From Limnobacter sp. SAORIC-580 (GTDB lineage: Bacteria; Pseudomonadota; Gammaproteobacteria; Burkholderiales; Burkholderiaceae_B), in NCBI RefSeq assembly GCF_013004065.1, contig NZ_CP053084.1, forward strand, positions 124,001-188,000: a DNA stretch of 64,000 bases, read 5' to 3'. The translations under genes were made by a program, and so were the position numbers. Below the pieces are notes generated by a model that was not told the DNA's origin, did no database searches, and worked only from the letters and a program-made list of their open reading frames with translations. Positions 1 through 7,947 of the stretch are shown piece by piece. The stretch's first letter is position 1. Every line of letters begins with the position of its first letter.

Positions 1-181
1 CTTGAACAGCTTGCTGGTAGTTGCGCTGTACTTCCTGGCGTGTAGCTTGGTCGCGCTGTGAATATTGTGCGACGTGGTCTGTTGCATCGCCATGGTTTGT
101 AGGGCTGTTTGCAAAAGCGATTGCTGGAACAGTTGCTGAAAGGGCCAAAACAGAAGTGGCGATCAGGTTGCGTGCGTTCAT
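1..181 (-). CDS. DUF4148-type small exported protein (partial, runs off left edge)
   Basis: Sixty codons are visible from an ATG at 181, preceded by a good AAGGAGA ribosome binding site; the 3' end is outside the window. The N-terminus (MNARNLIATSVLALSATVPA) is a typical Sec signal peptide with probable cleavage after AFA. It is nearly identical to that of the paralogue at 1773-2084, and both continue with the same motif (Asp-Gln-Ala-Thr-Arg-Gln or Asn-Gln-Ala-Thr-Arg-Gln). Their upstream regions also match, including a 14-bp palindrome at 300-313 and a -10 box TAAAGT on the minus strand at 265-260. The family is common in Burkholderiales and has no firm function. Context suggests a periplasmic protein induced by metal through the neighbouring two-component systems; that is inference. 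Confidence 0.8.
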   Translation of the reverse strand, partial: MNARNLIATSVLALSATVPAIAFANSPTNHGDATDHVAQYSQRDQATRQEVQRNYQQAVQ

Positions 182-299
182 GGTGTATCTCCTTGGATTG
201 TAAAAATAAGGTACTGCGTTAAGTGTTTGCCTTTGCTTTATTGCGTTGGCATGAGTTGTACTTTACGCAGGTACGAATGACCAAGACCCCACATGAACA

Positions 300-313
300 T
301 TACAAATTTGTAA
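300..313. promoter_or_regulatory. Palindromic operator, copy A (TTACAAATTTGTAA)
   Basis: A perfect 14-bp palindrome. Exactly 34 bases separate it from a minus-strand TAAAGT (265-260) that would serve as the -10 box of the DUF4148 gene starting at 181. The same arrangement recurs at 2191-2204 and, with one mismatch, at 16913-16926. The half-site TTACA/TGTAA resembles cop-box sites of CopR/CzcR/CusR response regulators. Binding by the CzcR-like regulators encoded here is inferred. Confidence 0.7.
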
Positions 314-321
314 CAAAACTA

Positions 322-1662
322 TTACGATTTAATGCATCCAGCGCATGCTGCGACGTGTACCTTGGCCTTCAAGCGGGTGACCAGCAAAAACAGCCCACCC
401 AGTTTGCGGTGAATGAACAGGCAGTCAATGGGCGGGGCGTGCCAGAACTTTCGGTCTTCGCCCAGTTCAAAGCCTTTGTCGCGAATTCGCGCAGCCAGGT
501 CGGTGTTGCCAAAATCAAAACAACCCTTGGTGCAAAAAGGCTCGCAGGCCAAATCCATCAAGTCAAGTACCAACTCCCTGTGGTGGGTTTGCGTGCTTGA
601 ATCGAAATAGCCAATGCGGGTCGCGGCCTTTTCCATCAGGCTGCGGCTGCCTGCCTGTGCAGCTTTCATCACGTCCACATAACCGTCCACCAATTCTTCA
701 TCAAAACTACGGGTGGCGCCAAAATCAAGCAACACCACTCGGCCTGTTTTGGGGTTGTAGCGGTAGTTCGCAAAATTCGGGTCAGTTTGCATCAAGCGCA
801 TGCCCAGCAATTCCTTGAACAACAATTCGAACAGCATGGTGGCAATTTTGTCGCGAACCGGTTGGGTAGCGTGCGCCATTTGTTCGATCGGTAGGCCTTC
901 CACATAACGCATGGCCAATATGCCGCGTGTGGTTAAGCGGGTATTGACCGTGGGAACTTCAAACCGTTCGTCTTCGCCCAGTGCTTCGGTGTATTTCGCG
1001 ATGTACTCAGCTTCCCGCAAGTAATCTGCCTCTTCATGCAACTGCTTCTTTGCTTCAGCAAGCAGTGCGGCTAAATCGAATGTTTTGGGTACCAAGCCCG
1101 TGAAGCGCAAAATGGTGGCCACATTGTCGATGTCGCTGTCGATGCTGTCGCGCACACCCGGGTACTGAATTTTGATGGCGAGTTTTTCACCATCCAGTGA
1201 AATGGCCTCATGCACCTGCCCAATTGATGCGGCGGCAATCGGCGTCAGGTTAAATTCGCGCACCCTCTCGCGCCAGTTCTCGCCCCATTCTTTTTCCAGC
1301 ACGGCGAGCAGTTGTTTGCGAGGCATGTGTTTGGCGTCTTGCCGAAGCCTGGCCATAATTTCAGCCAATTGGGGTGGCAGCATGTCGCCTGCATCCATCG
1401 ACACAAGTTGGCCCAACTTCATGGCTGCACCCCGAAGTTGAGCCAACTGATCGGCCACGCGCAGGGCGTTTTTGGGGGTCAGCAAGAGGCTGCTCAGCTT
1501 GGGCCGTTTTCCCTGTGCCAATTGTTTGGTGCCGTTTTTAACCACCGAGCCGGCAACTGTGGTGGCCAGGGCGCCAAACCGGCTTAAACGCGCGAAGCGC
1601 CCCGAAGGCACAGCGGATTCGTTTGAATGGTTAAAGGCGGGAGGTTTTTTGATGGACGACAT
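322..1662 (-). CDS. ABC1/UbiB-family atypical kinase-like protein
   Basis: 446 residues of the ABC1 (AarF/UbiB/ADCK) family. Diagnostic motifs are visible in order: the KxGQ motif KLGQ at 82-85, the alanine-rich loop ending SIGQVH near 146-151, the ATP-contacting lysine in AIKIQYP (about 164), the ExD motif in EEADYL (about 211-213), the catalytic-loop equivalent QTDPNFANY (292-300) and DFG at 313-315. Unlike E. coli UbiB (about 545 residues) it lacks an obvious C-terminal pair of membrane helices, so it is closer to the shorter ABC1 proteins often found beside unrelated genes. Members are linked to ubiquinone or lipid metabolism and have ATPase activity. The gene lies between two DUF4148 paralogues in the same orientation, ending 8 bases from the operator of the left one. 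Its ATG at 1662 has no strong ribosome binding site. Confidence 0.85.
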   Translation of the reverse strand: MSSIKKPPAFNHSNESAVPSGRFARLSRFGALATTVAGSVVKNGTKQLAQGKRPKLSSLLLTPKNALRVADQLAQLRGAAMKLGQLVSMDAGDMLPPQLAEIMARLRQDAKHMPRKQLLAVLEKEWGENWRERVREFNLTPIAAASIGQVHEAISLDGEKLAIKIQYPGVRDSIDSDIDNVATILRFTGLVPKTFDLAALLAEAKKQLHEEADYLREAEYIAKYTEALGEDERFEVPTVNTRLTTRGILAMRYVEGLPIEQMAHATQPVRDKIATMLFELLFKELLGMRLMQTDPNFANYRYNPKTGRVVLLDFGATRSFDEELVDGYVDVMKAAQAGSRSLMEKAATRIGYFDSSTQTHHRELVLDLMDLACEPFCTKGCFDFGNTDLAARIRDKGFELGEDRKFWHAPPIDCLFIHRKLGGLFLLVTRLKAKVHVAACAGCIKS

Positions 1663-1709
1663 GCGGAGGACTGCTTTGAAGCAACTGTGGACTTCATCTT
1701 AAAACAAAA

Positions 1710-1741
1710 GGCGCCTGTGCGGGGAATCACAGGCGCCCTTT
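1710..1741 (-). terminator. Rho-independent terminator of the DUF4148 gene at 1773-2084
   Basis: A 10-bp perfect stem (GGCGCCTGTG at 1710-1719 with CACAGGCGCC at 1728-1737) encloses an 8-base loop. Read leftward it is followed by TTTTGTTTT (complement of 1709-1701). It lies just downstream of the stop codon of the leftward gene ending at 1773 and insulates it from the ABC1 gene. Confidence 0.8.
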
Positions 1742-1772
1742 GAAAACCGGCAAACTACCCGGTTTTTGGCAA

Positions 1773-2084
1773 TTAGCTGGCATCACCTTCGGTCAGGTCA
1801 ACACCCTTGATCTTGCTCAGCACTTCGGCACGGGTAGTCGTGGAAGCTGTTGTTTGCACTGGCTCACTGGCATCCCCAGCCACAGGGCTGAATTCACCGG
1901 TTTGTACTGCTTTCTGATATTCATTCAACACAGCTTGGCGTGTAGCTTGGTTACGCGGACTTTCGGCTGCCACTACGTGGCTGGTGCCATCGCCTTGCTG
2001 AGTTGCTGGGTTGGCCATGACCACGGCTGGTACAGATGCTGAAATGGCCAATACGGAGGTAGCGATCAATTGACGTGCGTTCAT
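1773..2084 (-). CDS. DUF4148-type small exported protein
   Basis: 103 residues. The start at 2084 is chosen because AAGGAGA lies just upstream and the N-terminus MNARQLIATSVLAISASVPA then matches the paralogue at 1-181. A Sec signal peptide with likely cleavage near VMA-NP is followed by a hydrophilic, Thr/Ala-rich body with the DUF4148-like segment TTRAEVLSKIKGVDLTEGDA near the C-terminus. The mature protein is about 79 residues, has no cysteine, and is probably periplasmic. The promoter is marked by TAAAGT at 2156-2151 (minus strand), 34 bases from the palindrome at 2191-2204, and transcription ends at the hairpin at 1710-1741. It diverges from the czcR-like gene at 2272, so co-regulation by that system is likely. 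Molecular function is unknown. Confidence 0.85.
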   Translation of the reverse strand: MNARQLIATSVLAISASVPAVVMANPATQQGDGTSHVVAAESPRNQATRQAVLNEYQKAVQTGEFSPVAGDASEPVQTTASTTTRAEVLSKIKGVDLTEGDAS

Positions 2085-2190
2085 GGTAAATCTCCTTTTG
2101 AGGTACTTCACTAAGTTTTGCCGTTGCGTTATTGCGTTGGCATGAGTCGTACTTTACGCAGCCTCGAATTACCAAGTGCCCACAGGCACA

Positions 2191-2204
2191 TTACAAATTT
2201 GTAA
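2191..2204. promoter_or_regulatory. Palindromic operator, copy B, between divergent promoters
   Basis: The perfect 14-bp palindrome TTACAAATTTGTAA sits between the leftward DUF4148 gene (start 2084) and the rightward response regulator gene (start 2272). Leftward, 34 bases separate it from the -10 box TAAAGT (2156-2151). Rightward, 23 bases separate it from TATACT (2228-2233). Both promoters lack a good -35, as expected for activator-dependent promoters. One bound dimer could control both directions. Confidence 0.75.
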
Positions 2205-2271
2205 TTTAAAAATATCGGCCCAGCTTCTATACTGCGTGTTGTGTGTACTTGGCCGCAGCGGTGCAGTTTCG

Positions 2272-3003
2272 ATGAAAATTCTGGTGATTGAAGACGAAAA
2301 AAAACTGGCCAGCTACCTTCAAAAAGGGCTGAGTTCGGAAGGCTTTGTGGTGGATGTTGCCCACAACGGCATTGACGGTTTGCACCTGGCCACCGAGGGC
2401 CATTACGAACTCATTATTCTGGATGGCATGTTGCCCGACCTGGATGGCTTGGGCGTTTTGGCCGCCTTGCGCCAAACCATGAACATTCCCGTACTTATGC
2501 TCACGGCCCGTTCCATGGTTGAAGACCGTGTGAAAGGTTTGCAGGCGGGTGCCGACGATTACCTGACCAAGCCTTTCGCTTTCTCTGAATTGGTGGCCCG
2601 TGTGCATGCATTGGCCCGCCGTGCGCAAGGCCAACCCAGTGCCACTGCCGACAGCAGCCACCTCGGCCTGGCGGATCTTGAACTGGACGCAGTAAAGCGC
2701 CAGGCCAAGCGGGCTGGGCAAGACTTGCGTTTGACCGCCAAAGAATTCAGCCTGTTGTGGTTGCTGTTGCGCCGAAAAGGCGAGGTGCTTTCGCGCACCG
2801 AGTTGGCAGAACTCGTGTGGGACATGCACTTTGACAGTGAAACGAATGTGGTAGATGTGGCGGTGCGGCGCTTGCGCAGCAAAATGGACGAACCTTTTGA
2901 CCAGCCTTTGTTGCACACGGTGCGTGGCATGGGCTATGTGCTGGAACAACGTGCGGTGGTTGAGCAGGCCAATGAGCAGGCCGTAGGGGACCTTCCATCG
3001 TGA
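2272..3003 (+). CDS. OmpR-family response regulator, CzcR/CopR/IrlR-like
   Basis: 243 residues. The receiver domain (1-115) has the acidic pair EDE at 7-9, the phospho-acceptor Asp in LIILDGMLPDLDG (about 51) and the KPF switch lysine near 101. The C-terminal winged-helix DNA-binding domain carries the heavy-metal-regulator signature DMHFDSETNVVDVAVRRLR. The start at 2272 is the family-typical MKILVIEDE; upstream in-frame codons are ignored. It is very similar along its length to the regulator at 16158-16853, so the two are paralogues. The stop overlaps the kinase start at 3000 (GTGA), so the two are translationally coupled. Likely target sites are the palindromes at 300, 2191, 16913 and 19532. 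The inducing metal cannot be told from sequence. Confidence 0.9.
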   Translation: MKILVIEDEKKLASYLQKGLSSEGFVVDVAHNGIDGLHLATEGHYELIILDGMLPDLDGLGVLAALRQTMNIPVLMLTARSMVEDRVKGLQAGADDYLTKPFAFSELVARVHALARRAQGQPSATADSSHLGLADLELDAVKRQAKRAGQDLRLTAKEFSLLWLLLRRKGEVLSRTELAELVWDMHFDSETNVVDVAVRRLRSKMDEPFDQPLLHTVRGMGYVLEQRAVVEQANEQAVGDLPS

Positions 3004-4319
3004 GGCGTTCAATAGCAAGGCGATCTTCATTGCAAATGTCGATACTCAGTATTCTGGGTGTGGGCATTATCGCCATCATCAGTTACCAGGCCATTTGCAT
3101 GTGGCAAGACATGCGGCATCAGGACACTCTCAGTCGCGCGGCTTCCAGCGTTGAACAGGTGCTGGCCCGCAACAGCGAACTTTTGCCCACTGAAATGTGG
3201 AGCCGGGTGGATGAATTGCTGTTAAGCCTTGGCAATGTGCGTGCAAAAGTGCACGGAGAAAACGGGCAAGTGCTATATGGCCCGCAGTTGTTGTTAAGCC
3301 AGGTGAAGCACAAAGTAAGCTACATGCACCCCTTGAACGGACTGGGCGGCAGCATGCCCATGCGAGATCTAGAATTGGCCATGGATGTGTCTGAAGACAA
3401 ACGTTTTTTGAAGTTTATTGCTTTGCTGTTTACGGCGGTTACAGTGGTTTGGGGATTTTTCATCATGCTGTTGAGCGGCACACTGGCCCGGTTTGAATTG
3501 AAACCCCTGAACAAGTTTGGTCGAAAAATTGCGGACTTTGATCCTTCAGATGTCAACGCCAGAATCAAAAGCGACCATGAACCCGAAGAGCTTTACCCGG
3601 TTATTGAGCAGTTCAACAAGTTGATGGGCAAGGTAGGGCAGTATCAGGAACAGTTGCGATCGTTTAACTCCAATGTGGCACACGAGTTGAACACGCCTTT
3701 GTCCAGCCTTACCGTAAGCCACGAGTTGTTGTTGCGCGAGAAGAACCCCGATCCGGAGCATTTGAAAGAAGCCTTGCACAGCCACCTTGAAGAACTGCAA
3801 CGCATGAACCGCATTATTCAAAGCATGCTGTTTTTGTCGCATGCCAGCCAGGGTCAGTACAACGATTTTCGCTGGGTTGAAAAGTTGAGTGAACCAGTGA
3901 TGACGGTGATGGACTACATGGAGGCCATGCTGGAGGAAAAGCATTTGCACTTTGAATTGCACGGCGATGCTTCAGCACGCATTGATTCCGAATTGGTCAA
4001 GCGGGCTTTGTCCAACCTCGTGTCCAATGCCATTCGCTATGCCGAAGAGGGCAGCACAATTCACATTCACATTGAACCTGCGCATACCAGTAGCTTGGTC
4101 AACGTTACCGTGAGCAACAAAGGCGTGTGTATTCCCGAGCGTAGCGTGCCTCATTTGTTTGAGCCTTTTTACCGGGTGGATCAATCACGCAATGAAAGTG
4201 GGCATAACCATGGTTTGGGCTTGGCAATTGTGGCTGCCATTGCCCGTTTGCATGGGGGTGAACCCTTTGCCCAGTGCGATGGGGAATGGGTACGCATCGG
4301 GTTTTCAGTGAAACAATAA
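3000..4319 (+). CDS. Sensor histidine kinase, CzcS/CusS-like
   Basis: 439 residues, GTG start overlapping the regulator stop. There are two membrane helices (about 13-31 and 136-160) flanking a periplasmic region of roughly 105 residues, then a HAMP-like linker, a dimerisation/phosphoacceptor domain with NVAHELNTPLSSLT, and an ATPase domain with N box SNLVSNAIRYA, FEPFYRVD and G box GHNHGLGLAIVAA. The phosphoacceptor motif is HELNTPL rather than HELRTPL; the kinase at 14827-16161 has the same change. This kinase should sense metal or envelope signals in the periplasm and phosphorylate the regulator at 2272-3003. The eptA gene follows after a 117-base gap, so it may be a target rather than a strict operon partner. 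Confidence 0.9.
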   Translation: MRRSIARRSSLQMSILSILGVGIIAIISYQAICMWQDMRHQDTLSRAASSVEQVLARNSELLPTEMWSRVDELLLSLGNVRAKVHGENGQVLYGPQLLLSQVKHKVSYMHPLNGLGGSMPMRDLELAMDVSEDKRFLKFIALLFTAVTVVWGFFIMLLSGTLARFELKPLNKFGRKIADFDPSDVNARIKSDHEPEELYPVIEQFNKLMGKVGQYQEQLRSFNSNVAHELNTPLSSLTVSHELLLREKNPDPEHLKEALHSHLEELQRMNRIIQSMLFLSHASQGQYNDFRWVEKLSEPVMTVMDYMEAMLEEKHLHFELHGDASARIDSELVKRALSNLVSNAIRYAEEGSTIHIHIEPAHTSSLVNVTVSNKGVCIPERSVPHLFEPFYRVDQSRNESGHNHGLGLAIVAAIARLHGGEPFAQCDGEWVRIGFSVKQ

Positions 4320-4436
4320 CGAGCTGGATCAAGTCGCCTGGAGGCCAAGCTAGGGGTAAATCAGTGGCATCGGTGTACAATTTCGACACCAAAATAAAAG
4401 TCGCCTTTGCTGGCCGTATTGATCAGGAACAACACC

Positions 4437-6062
4437 ATGTGGCGCAATATTTTCAATCCGCAAAACCGTTGGATAGCGGGTGTTTCTGCGTTCCTTATGC
4501 TTTTGGCCAACGGTAGTTTTACAAGCCGCTTGATGCAAGCCTATCCCCTCTTCGATGGCAATGTGTTGTTTGTTGCATCCGTATTTTTGTTGTTTACCCT
4601 CGCCACCACTTTGTTGTTGGTATGGTTGTGCCATGGGCGTGCAGCGCCTTGGGTATTGGCTTTTTATTTGATTGCTTCAAGCATGGCGGCGTATTTCATG
4701 TCGACCTACGGCACGGTGATTGACCAAACCATGCTGGAAAACACCTTGCAAACCAATGCGGCCGAGGCAGGCGACCTGTTTTCGATTTCCATGCTGTTGT
4801 ACTTGTTGGTTCTGGGTGTGTTACCTGCCTGGTATGTGCTGCGGCGCATGCCCAGGGCAAAGGGCCTTGCAACAGAACTTCGCGCCAAGGCATTGTTCAG
4901 TGTGTGTTTGCTGGCAGGCATGGTGTTGTTGATTGTGCCTTTTACCTCCCAATACGCTTCATTTTTCCGTGAACACAAAAGCCTGCGCTTTTACGCCAAC
5001 CCCACGTATTTCACCTACTCAGCCATTCGCTTGGCCAGCAGCAAAATCAAAGGCAGTGCTGGCCCCGTGGTGGTGCAGGCAGTGGCGCCAGACGCTGCAT
5101 TGAATGATGAACCCCCGCTGCACCCCAAGGAACTGATTGTTTTGGTGGTGGGCGAAACGGCGCGTGCCGACCGGTTTGCACTGAATGGCTACACCAAGCC
5201 CACCAACCCCATGTTGGACAAAGAAGATGTGGTTTCTCTGGGCAATGTTACTTCCTGCGGTACATCAACCGCCGTGTCGGTGCCCTGCATGTTTTCACTG
5301 GCTGGGCACGATGGCTTCGATGGTGATAAAGTCAATCAATTCGAGAACGTGCTGGATGTGCTGAAACGCCAGGGCGTTGAAATTTTGTGGCGCGACAACA
5401 ATTCCGATTCCAAAGGCGTTGCCCTTCGTTTGCCCTACGAGAATTTTCGCGACCCGGCCATCAACCCGGTTTGCGATTCTGAATGCCGAGACGCCGGCAT
5501 GCTGGTTGGGCTTGAAGACCACATACGAAAACACCCCGGTAAAGACCTGTTGATTGTGTTGCATCAAATGGGCAACCATGGCCCCGCTTACTACAAACGC
5601 TACCCGCCAGAGTTTGAGCGGTTTACGCCTGTGTGCAAAACCAATGAATTGTCAAAATGCACCGACGAGGAAATCAACAACGCCTACGACAATGCAATTT
5701 CGTACACAGATCATTTTTTGGCGCAAACCATTGCTTTGCTGAAAAAATTCGACTCAAGCCATGAAACTGCAATGCTTTACGTGAGCGACCACGGCGAGTC
5801 CCTGGGTGAGCAAGGCATGTATTTGCATGGCGCACCGTATGTGTTTTCGCCCAGGGAACAAACCCATGTGGCTTCGGTGTTGTGGTTTGGAAAAAACTTT
5901 GACTACCGTACTGACGACTTGAGGCTGGTCAAGGATTATCCTTTCACGCACGACGACTTGTTCTGCGCACTTATGTTGACTTTCGAGGTTGAAAGTGGCG
6001 TTTGCACGCAGCGCACCAATGCTTTGAAAGCTCATTTTGAGCAGCAAGGGCAAACAAGGTAA
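4437..6062 (+). CDS. eptA: Lipid A phosphoethanolamine transferase (EptA/PmrC/MCR family)
   Basis: 541 residues. The start at 4437 (MWRNIFNPQ) follows AGGAAC; an upstream in-frame TTG is ignored. Five N-terminal membrane helices (DUF1705-like domain) are followed by a periplasmic sulfatase-fold domain. The metal-binding Glu lies in LVVGETARADRF (Glu about 240), the nucleophile-bearing Thr segment is SCGTSTAVSVPC (273-284), and the later metal ligands lie in YVSDHGESLGEQG. Paired cysteines expected in this family are present. The enzyme moves phosphoethanolamine from phosphatidylethanolamine to lipid A phosphates in the inner membrane, lowering surface charge and giving tolerance to cationic peptides such as polymyxin. 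Position behind a metal-responsive two-component system parallels pmrCAB arrangements. Its 3' end overlaps the opposing PAP2 gene by 92 bases. Confidence 0.9.
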   Translation: MWRNIFNPQNRWIAGVSAFLMLLANGSFTSRLMQAYPLFDGNVLFVASVFLLFTLATTLLLVWLCHGRAAPWVLAFYLIASSMAAYFMSTYGTVIDQTMLENTLQTNAAEAGDLFSISMLLYLLVLGVLPAWYVLRRMPRAKGLATELRAKALFSVCLLAGMVLLIVPFTSQYASFFREHKSLRFYANPTYFTYSAIRLASSKIKGSAGPVVVQAVAPDAALNDEPPLHPKELIVLVVGETARADRFALNGYTKPTNPMLDKEDVVSLGNVTSCGTSTAVSVPCMFSLAGHDGFDGDKVNQFENVLDVLKRQGVEILWRDNNSDSKGVALRLPYENFRDPAINPVCDSECRDAGMLVGLEDHIRKHPGKDLLIVLHQMGNHGPAYYKRYPPEFERFTPVCKTNELSKCTDEEINNAYDNAISYTDHFLAQTIALLKKFDSSHETAMLYVSDHGESLGEQGMYLHGAPYVFSPREQTHVASVLWFGKNFDYRTDDLRLVKDYPFTHDDLFCALMLTFEVESGVCTQRTNALKAHFEQQGQTR

Positions 6063-6699
6063 CACCCCAGCAAAGCCATGTTGTGGCCAGTACATGGCTT
6101 ACAAAATGGGCACCCTTGGCAATTTGCACGCCGCCAGCCAGCCCACCCATCAACAGCACCGCGATGGTCATTGTGCTGCGGTGTTGCCTCAACCACGGCA
6201 TTGGGCTGTACAACAACACAATCCACATGAATGCGGTGGATGCGTGCCCGCTGGGAAAGCATTTTCCGGGTCCCGGGTTCGCAACAACACGGGTGTTTTG
6301 AAACAATCGGAAATAATCGGCTGTTCCGCCGTACAGCTTCAAATCCCAAGGGCAACTGTGCACGGACTGGGCCTTCAGTATGCTGACCACCAGTGCGGTC
6401 AGCAAGCTGACCAGCAGAATAAAAACAATTGCTCCCCCATATTTCAGCCTGAAAGGTTTTAAGCACAACAGAAAACCAAAACCCAGCCAAATGCCAGCCG
6501 CAAGCCAACGCAAACCATCGTGTAGAAGAAGGCCAAGCCACTGGTTTTGTTTCAATGGAAAATTCGCTGCCTGCGGATCAAAAAATACATTCGAAATGGC
6601 CTGGTCCCAGCCCGTGTAGCGGTTAAGAAAAACAATGAACAGACCTAGCAGTGCCCAGGCTGCCCAGTGGTGAATTCGGGTTGGGTTTTCAAACAGCAA
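5971..6699 (-). CDS. PAP2-family membrane phosphatase
   Basis: About 242 residues from a TTG start at 6699, chosen because CAGGAG lies 6 bases upstream; a GTG at 6732 would add 11 residues but has no ribosome binding site. It is a polytopic protein with about six hydrophobic segments. The PAP2 core motifs are PSGHAST (in CFPSGHASTAF) and the last motif with His in GAHFVSHVLATTW. The usual first motif KxxxxxxRP is degenerate, reading LKAQSVHSCPWDL. Such enzymes remove phosphate from lipid phosphates such as lipid A or undecaprenyl pyrophosphate. Being tail to tail with eptA suggests a role in lipid A remodelling, but an undecaprenyl pyrophosphate or phosphatidylglycerophosphate phosphatase is equally possible. 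The 92-base antisense overlap with eptA means one transcript could interfere with the other. Confidence 0.85.
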   Translation of the reverse strand: MLFENPTRIHHWAAWALLGLFIVFLNRYTGWDQAISNVFFDPQAANFPLKQNQWLGLLLHDGLRWLAAGIWLGFGFLLCLKPFRLKYGGAIVFILLVSLLTALVVSILKAQSVHSCPWDLKLYGGTADYFRLFQNTRVVANPGPGKCFPSGHASTAFMWIVLLYSPMPWLRQHRSTMTIAVLLMGGLAGGVQIAKGAHFVSHVLATTWLCWGVTLFALAAQNELSKHWCAACKRHFQPRKST

Positions 6700-6918
6700 A
6701 TTGATCTCCTGGCCCTGAGAGGGTAGCCACACTACACCGGGTTGATGCGATAAGAGCAGTTTAACCGGCTCGCTGGGGCCGAGAAAGAGGGATTCCGGGA
6801 AGTTTCAAAAACTCATCGATGCAGAAACGCATCTAATGTTGCGCTAAGTTTGCATGGGCAAAGTAGGAACTGTCACAAGCAAACCTGCTTGATTGACTTT
6901 CAACTACGGGGTGAAATT

Positions 6919-7029
6919 ATGAAACAGAGAAAATTGTTTACCGCCCTGATTGTAACCGCAAGCGCGATTGCCGGGGGAAGCCTCGCATATGCCAGCAACA
7001 ACCCGGCAGACCTGGGCGCTTCATGGTGA
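6919..7029 (+). CDS. Small exported peptide candidate (36 residues)
   Basis: An ATG at 6919 opens a 36-codon frame with basic residues (MKQRK), a hydrophobic core, a consensus signal peptidase site (AYA followed by SNN) and only 11 mature residues ending in Trp. The ribosome binding site GGGGTGA is moderate. The last 9 bases overlap the 3' end of czcD on the other strand. The signal-peptide logic argues for a real gene, but the short length leaves a chance that it is random. If real it is a tiny secreted or periplasmic peptide beside metal-efflux genes. No homologue is recognised. Confidence 0.4.
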   Translation: MKQRKLFTALIVTASAIAGGSLAYASNNPADLGASW

Positions 7030-7935
7030 GCCGGTGTAGCTGTGTTCTCCACTTGCATCGCTACACGGTGTAGCCTCAAGCTGAATGGTGGTGTGGTGCA
7101 AGTCAAACCGGTTTGCTAGCATGGTGCGAATTTGTTGAAGCAAATCAGTCCAATCCACCTCCCGGTGCTGGCATACCACATGAACTGACAAGCTGGACTT
7201 GCCGCTGGAAATGGACCACACATGCAAATCATGAATGCTGTCCACGCCCCAGTGACTTGACAGTGCCTGCTTGATCTCGTCAATGTTCAAATGTTCCGGT
7301 GTGCCCTCCAGCAAAATATGTGTGCTTTGTTTTAACAGGGCCCACGCACGTGGCAGCACCCAAAGCCCGATGCCCACGGCAATTACGGAGTCGATCCAGC
7401 CCCAACCCGTCCATCGAATCAACAAGGCACCCACGATCACGCCCACAGATCCCAGCATGTCGCCCCACACCTCCAGGTAGGCACCCTTCATATTCAGATT
7501 GTCGTCTTTCGAGCCGCTCAGGATTTTCATGCAGATCAAATTCACAAGCAGGCCAAGTGAGGCAACAATCAGCATCACGTTCGACTGAATATCGGGTGGA
7601 TTCGATATTCGCAGGTACGCCTCTATCAGAATGTAAATGGCCACCCCGAACAGCAGAATGGCATTGACAGCAGCCGCCAGAATTTCGAAACGGTGGTAGC
7701 CAAATGTACGTTTTGAATCAGCCGCGCGTTTTCCAATTTGAATGGCTGCCAAGGAAATGGCCAACGCCGCAGAGTCGGTGAACATGTGTGCCGCATCGGA
7801 AATCAAAGCCAGGCTGTTGGTAAATATGCCGCCCACAACTTCGGCCACCATGAAGCTGGTGGTGAGTATCAAGGTGATCCACAGCGGTTTTTCGTATCCT
7901 TCTACTTTCACATCATGGGAATGTCCTGCGCCCAT
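7021..7935 (-). CDS. czcD: CzcD-type cation diffusion facilitator
   Basis: 304 residues, full length for the CDF family. Six transmembrane helices occupy about 18-200, with transport-site motifs ALISDAAHMFTDS in helix II and VWGDMLGSVGV in helix V (the paired His/Asp residues expected of zinc transporters). A cytoplasmic C-terminal ferredoxin-like domain contains HDLHVWSISSGKSSLSVHV. The N-terminal GAGHSHD and the C-terminal HSYT region are weakly His-rich. CzcD exports Zn2+, Co2+ and Cd2+ from cytoplasm to periplasm by proton exchange and feeds the CzcCBA pump. It is the last gene of the leftward czc unit, 12 bases after the DUF3147 gene, so one transcript is likely. Confidence 0.92.
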   Translation of the reverse strand: MGAGHSHDVKVEGYEKPLWITLILTTSFMVAEVVGGIFTNSLALISDAAHMFTDSAALAISLAAIQIGKRAADSKRTFGYHRFEILAAAVNAILLFGVAIYILIEAYLRISNPPDIQSNVMLIVASLGLLVNLICMKILSGSKDDNLNMKGAYLEVWGDMLGSVGVIVGALLIRWTGWGWIDSVIAVGIGLWVLPRAWALLKQSTHILLEGTPEHLNIDEIKQALSSHWGVDSIHDLHVWSISSGKSSLSVHVVCQHREVDWTDLLQQIRTMLANRFDLHHTTIQLEATPCSDASGEHSYTGSP

Positions 7936-7947
7936 ATTGTCTACCCC

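Noticed and set aside
2227..3030. 267-codon minus-strand frame opposite the response regulator gene
   Set aside because: It is antisense to a complete conserved regulator and has a low-complexity His/Gln-rich translation with no family resemblance.
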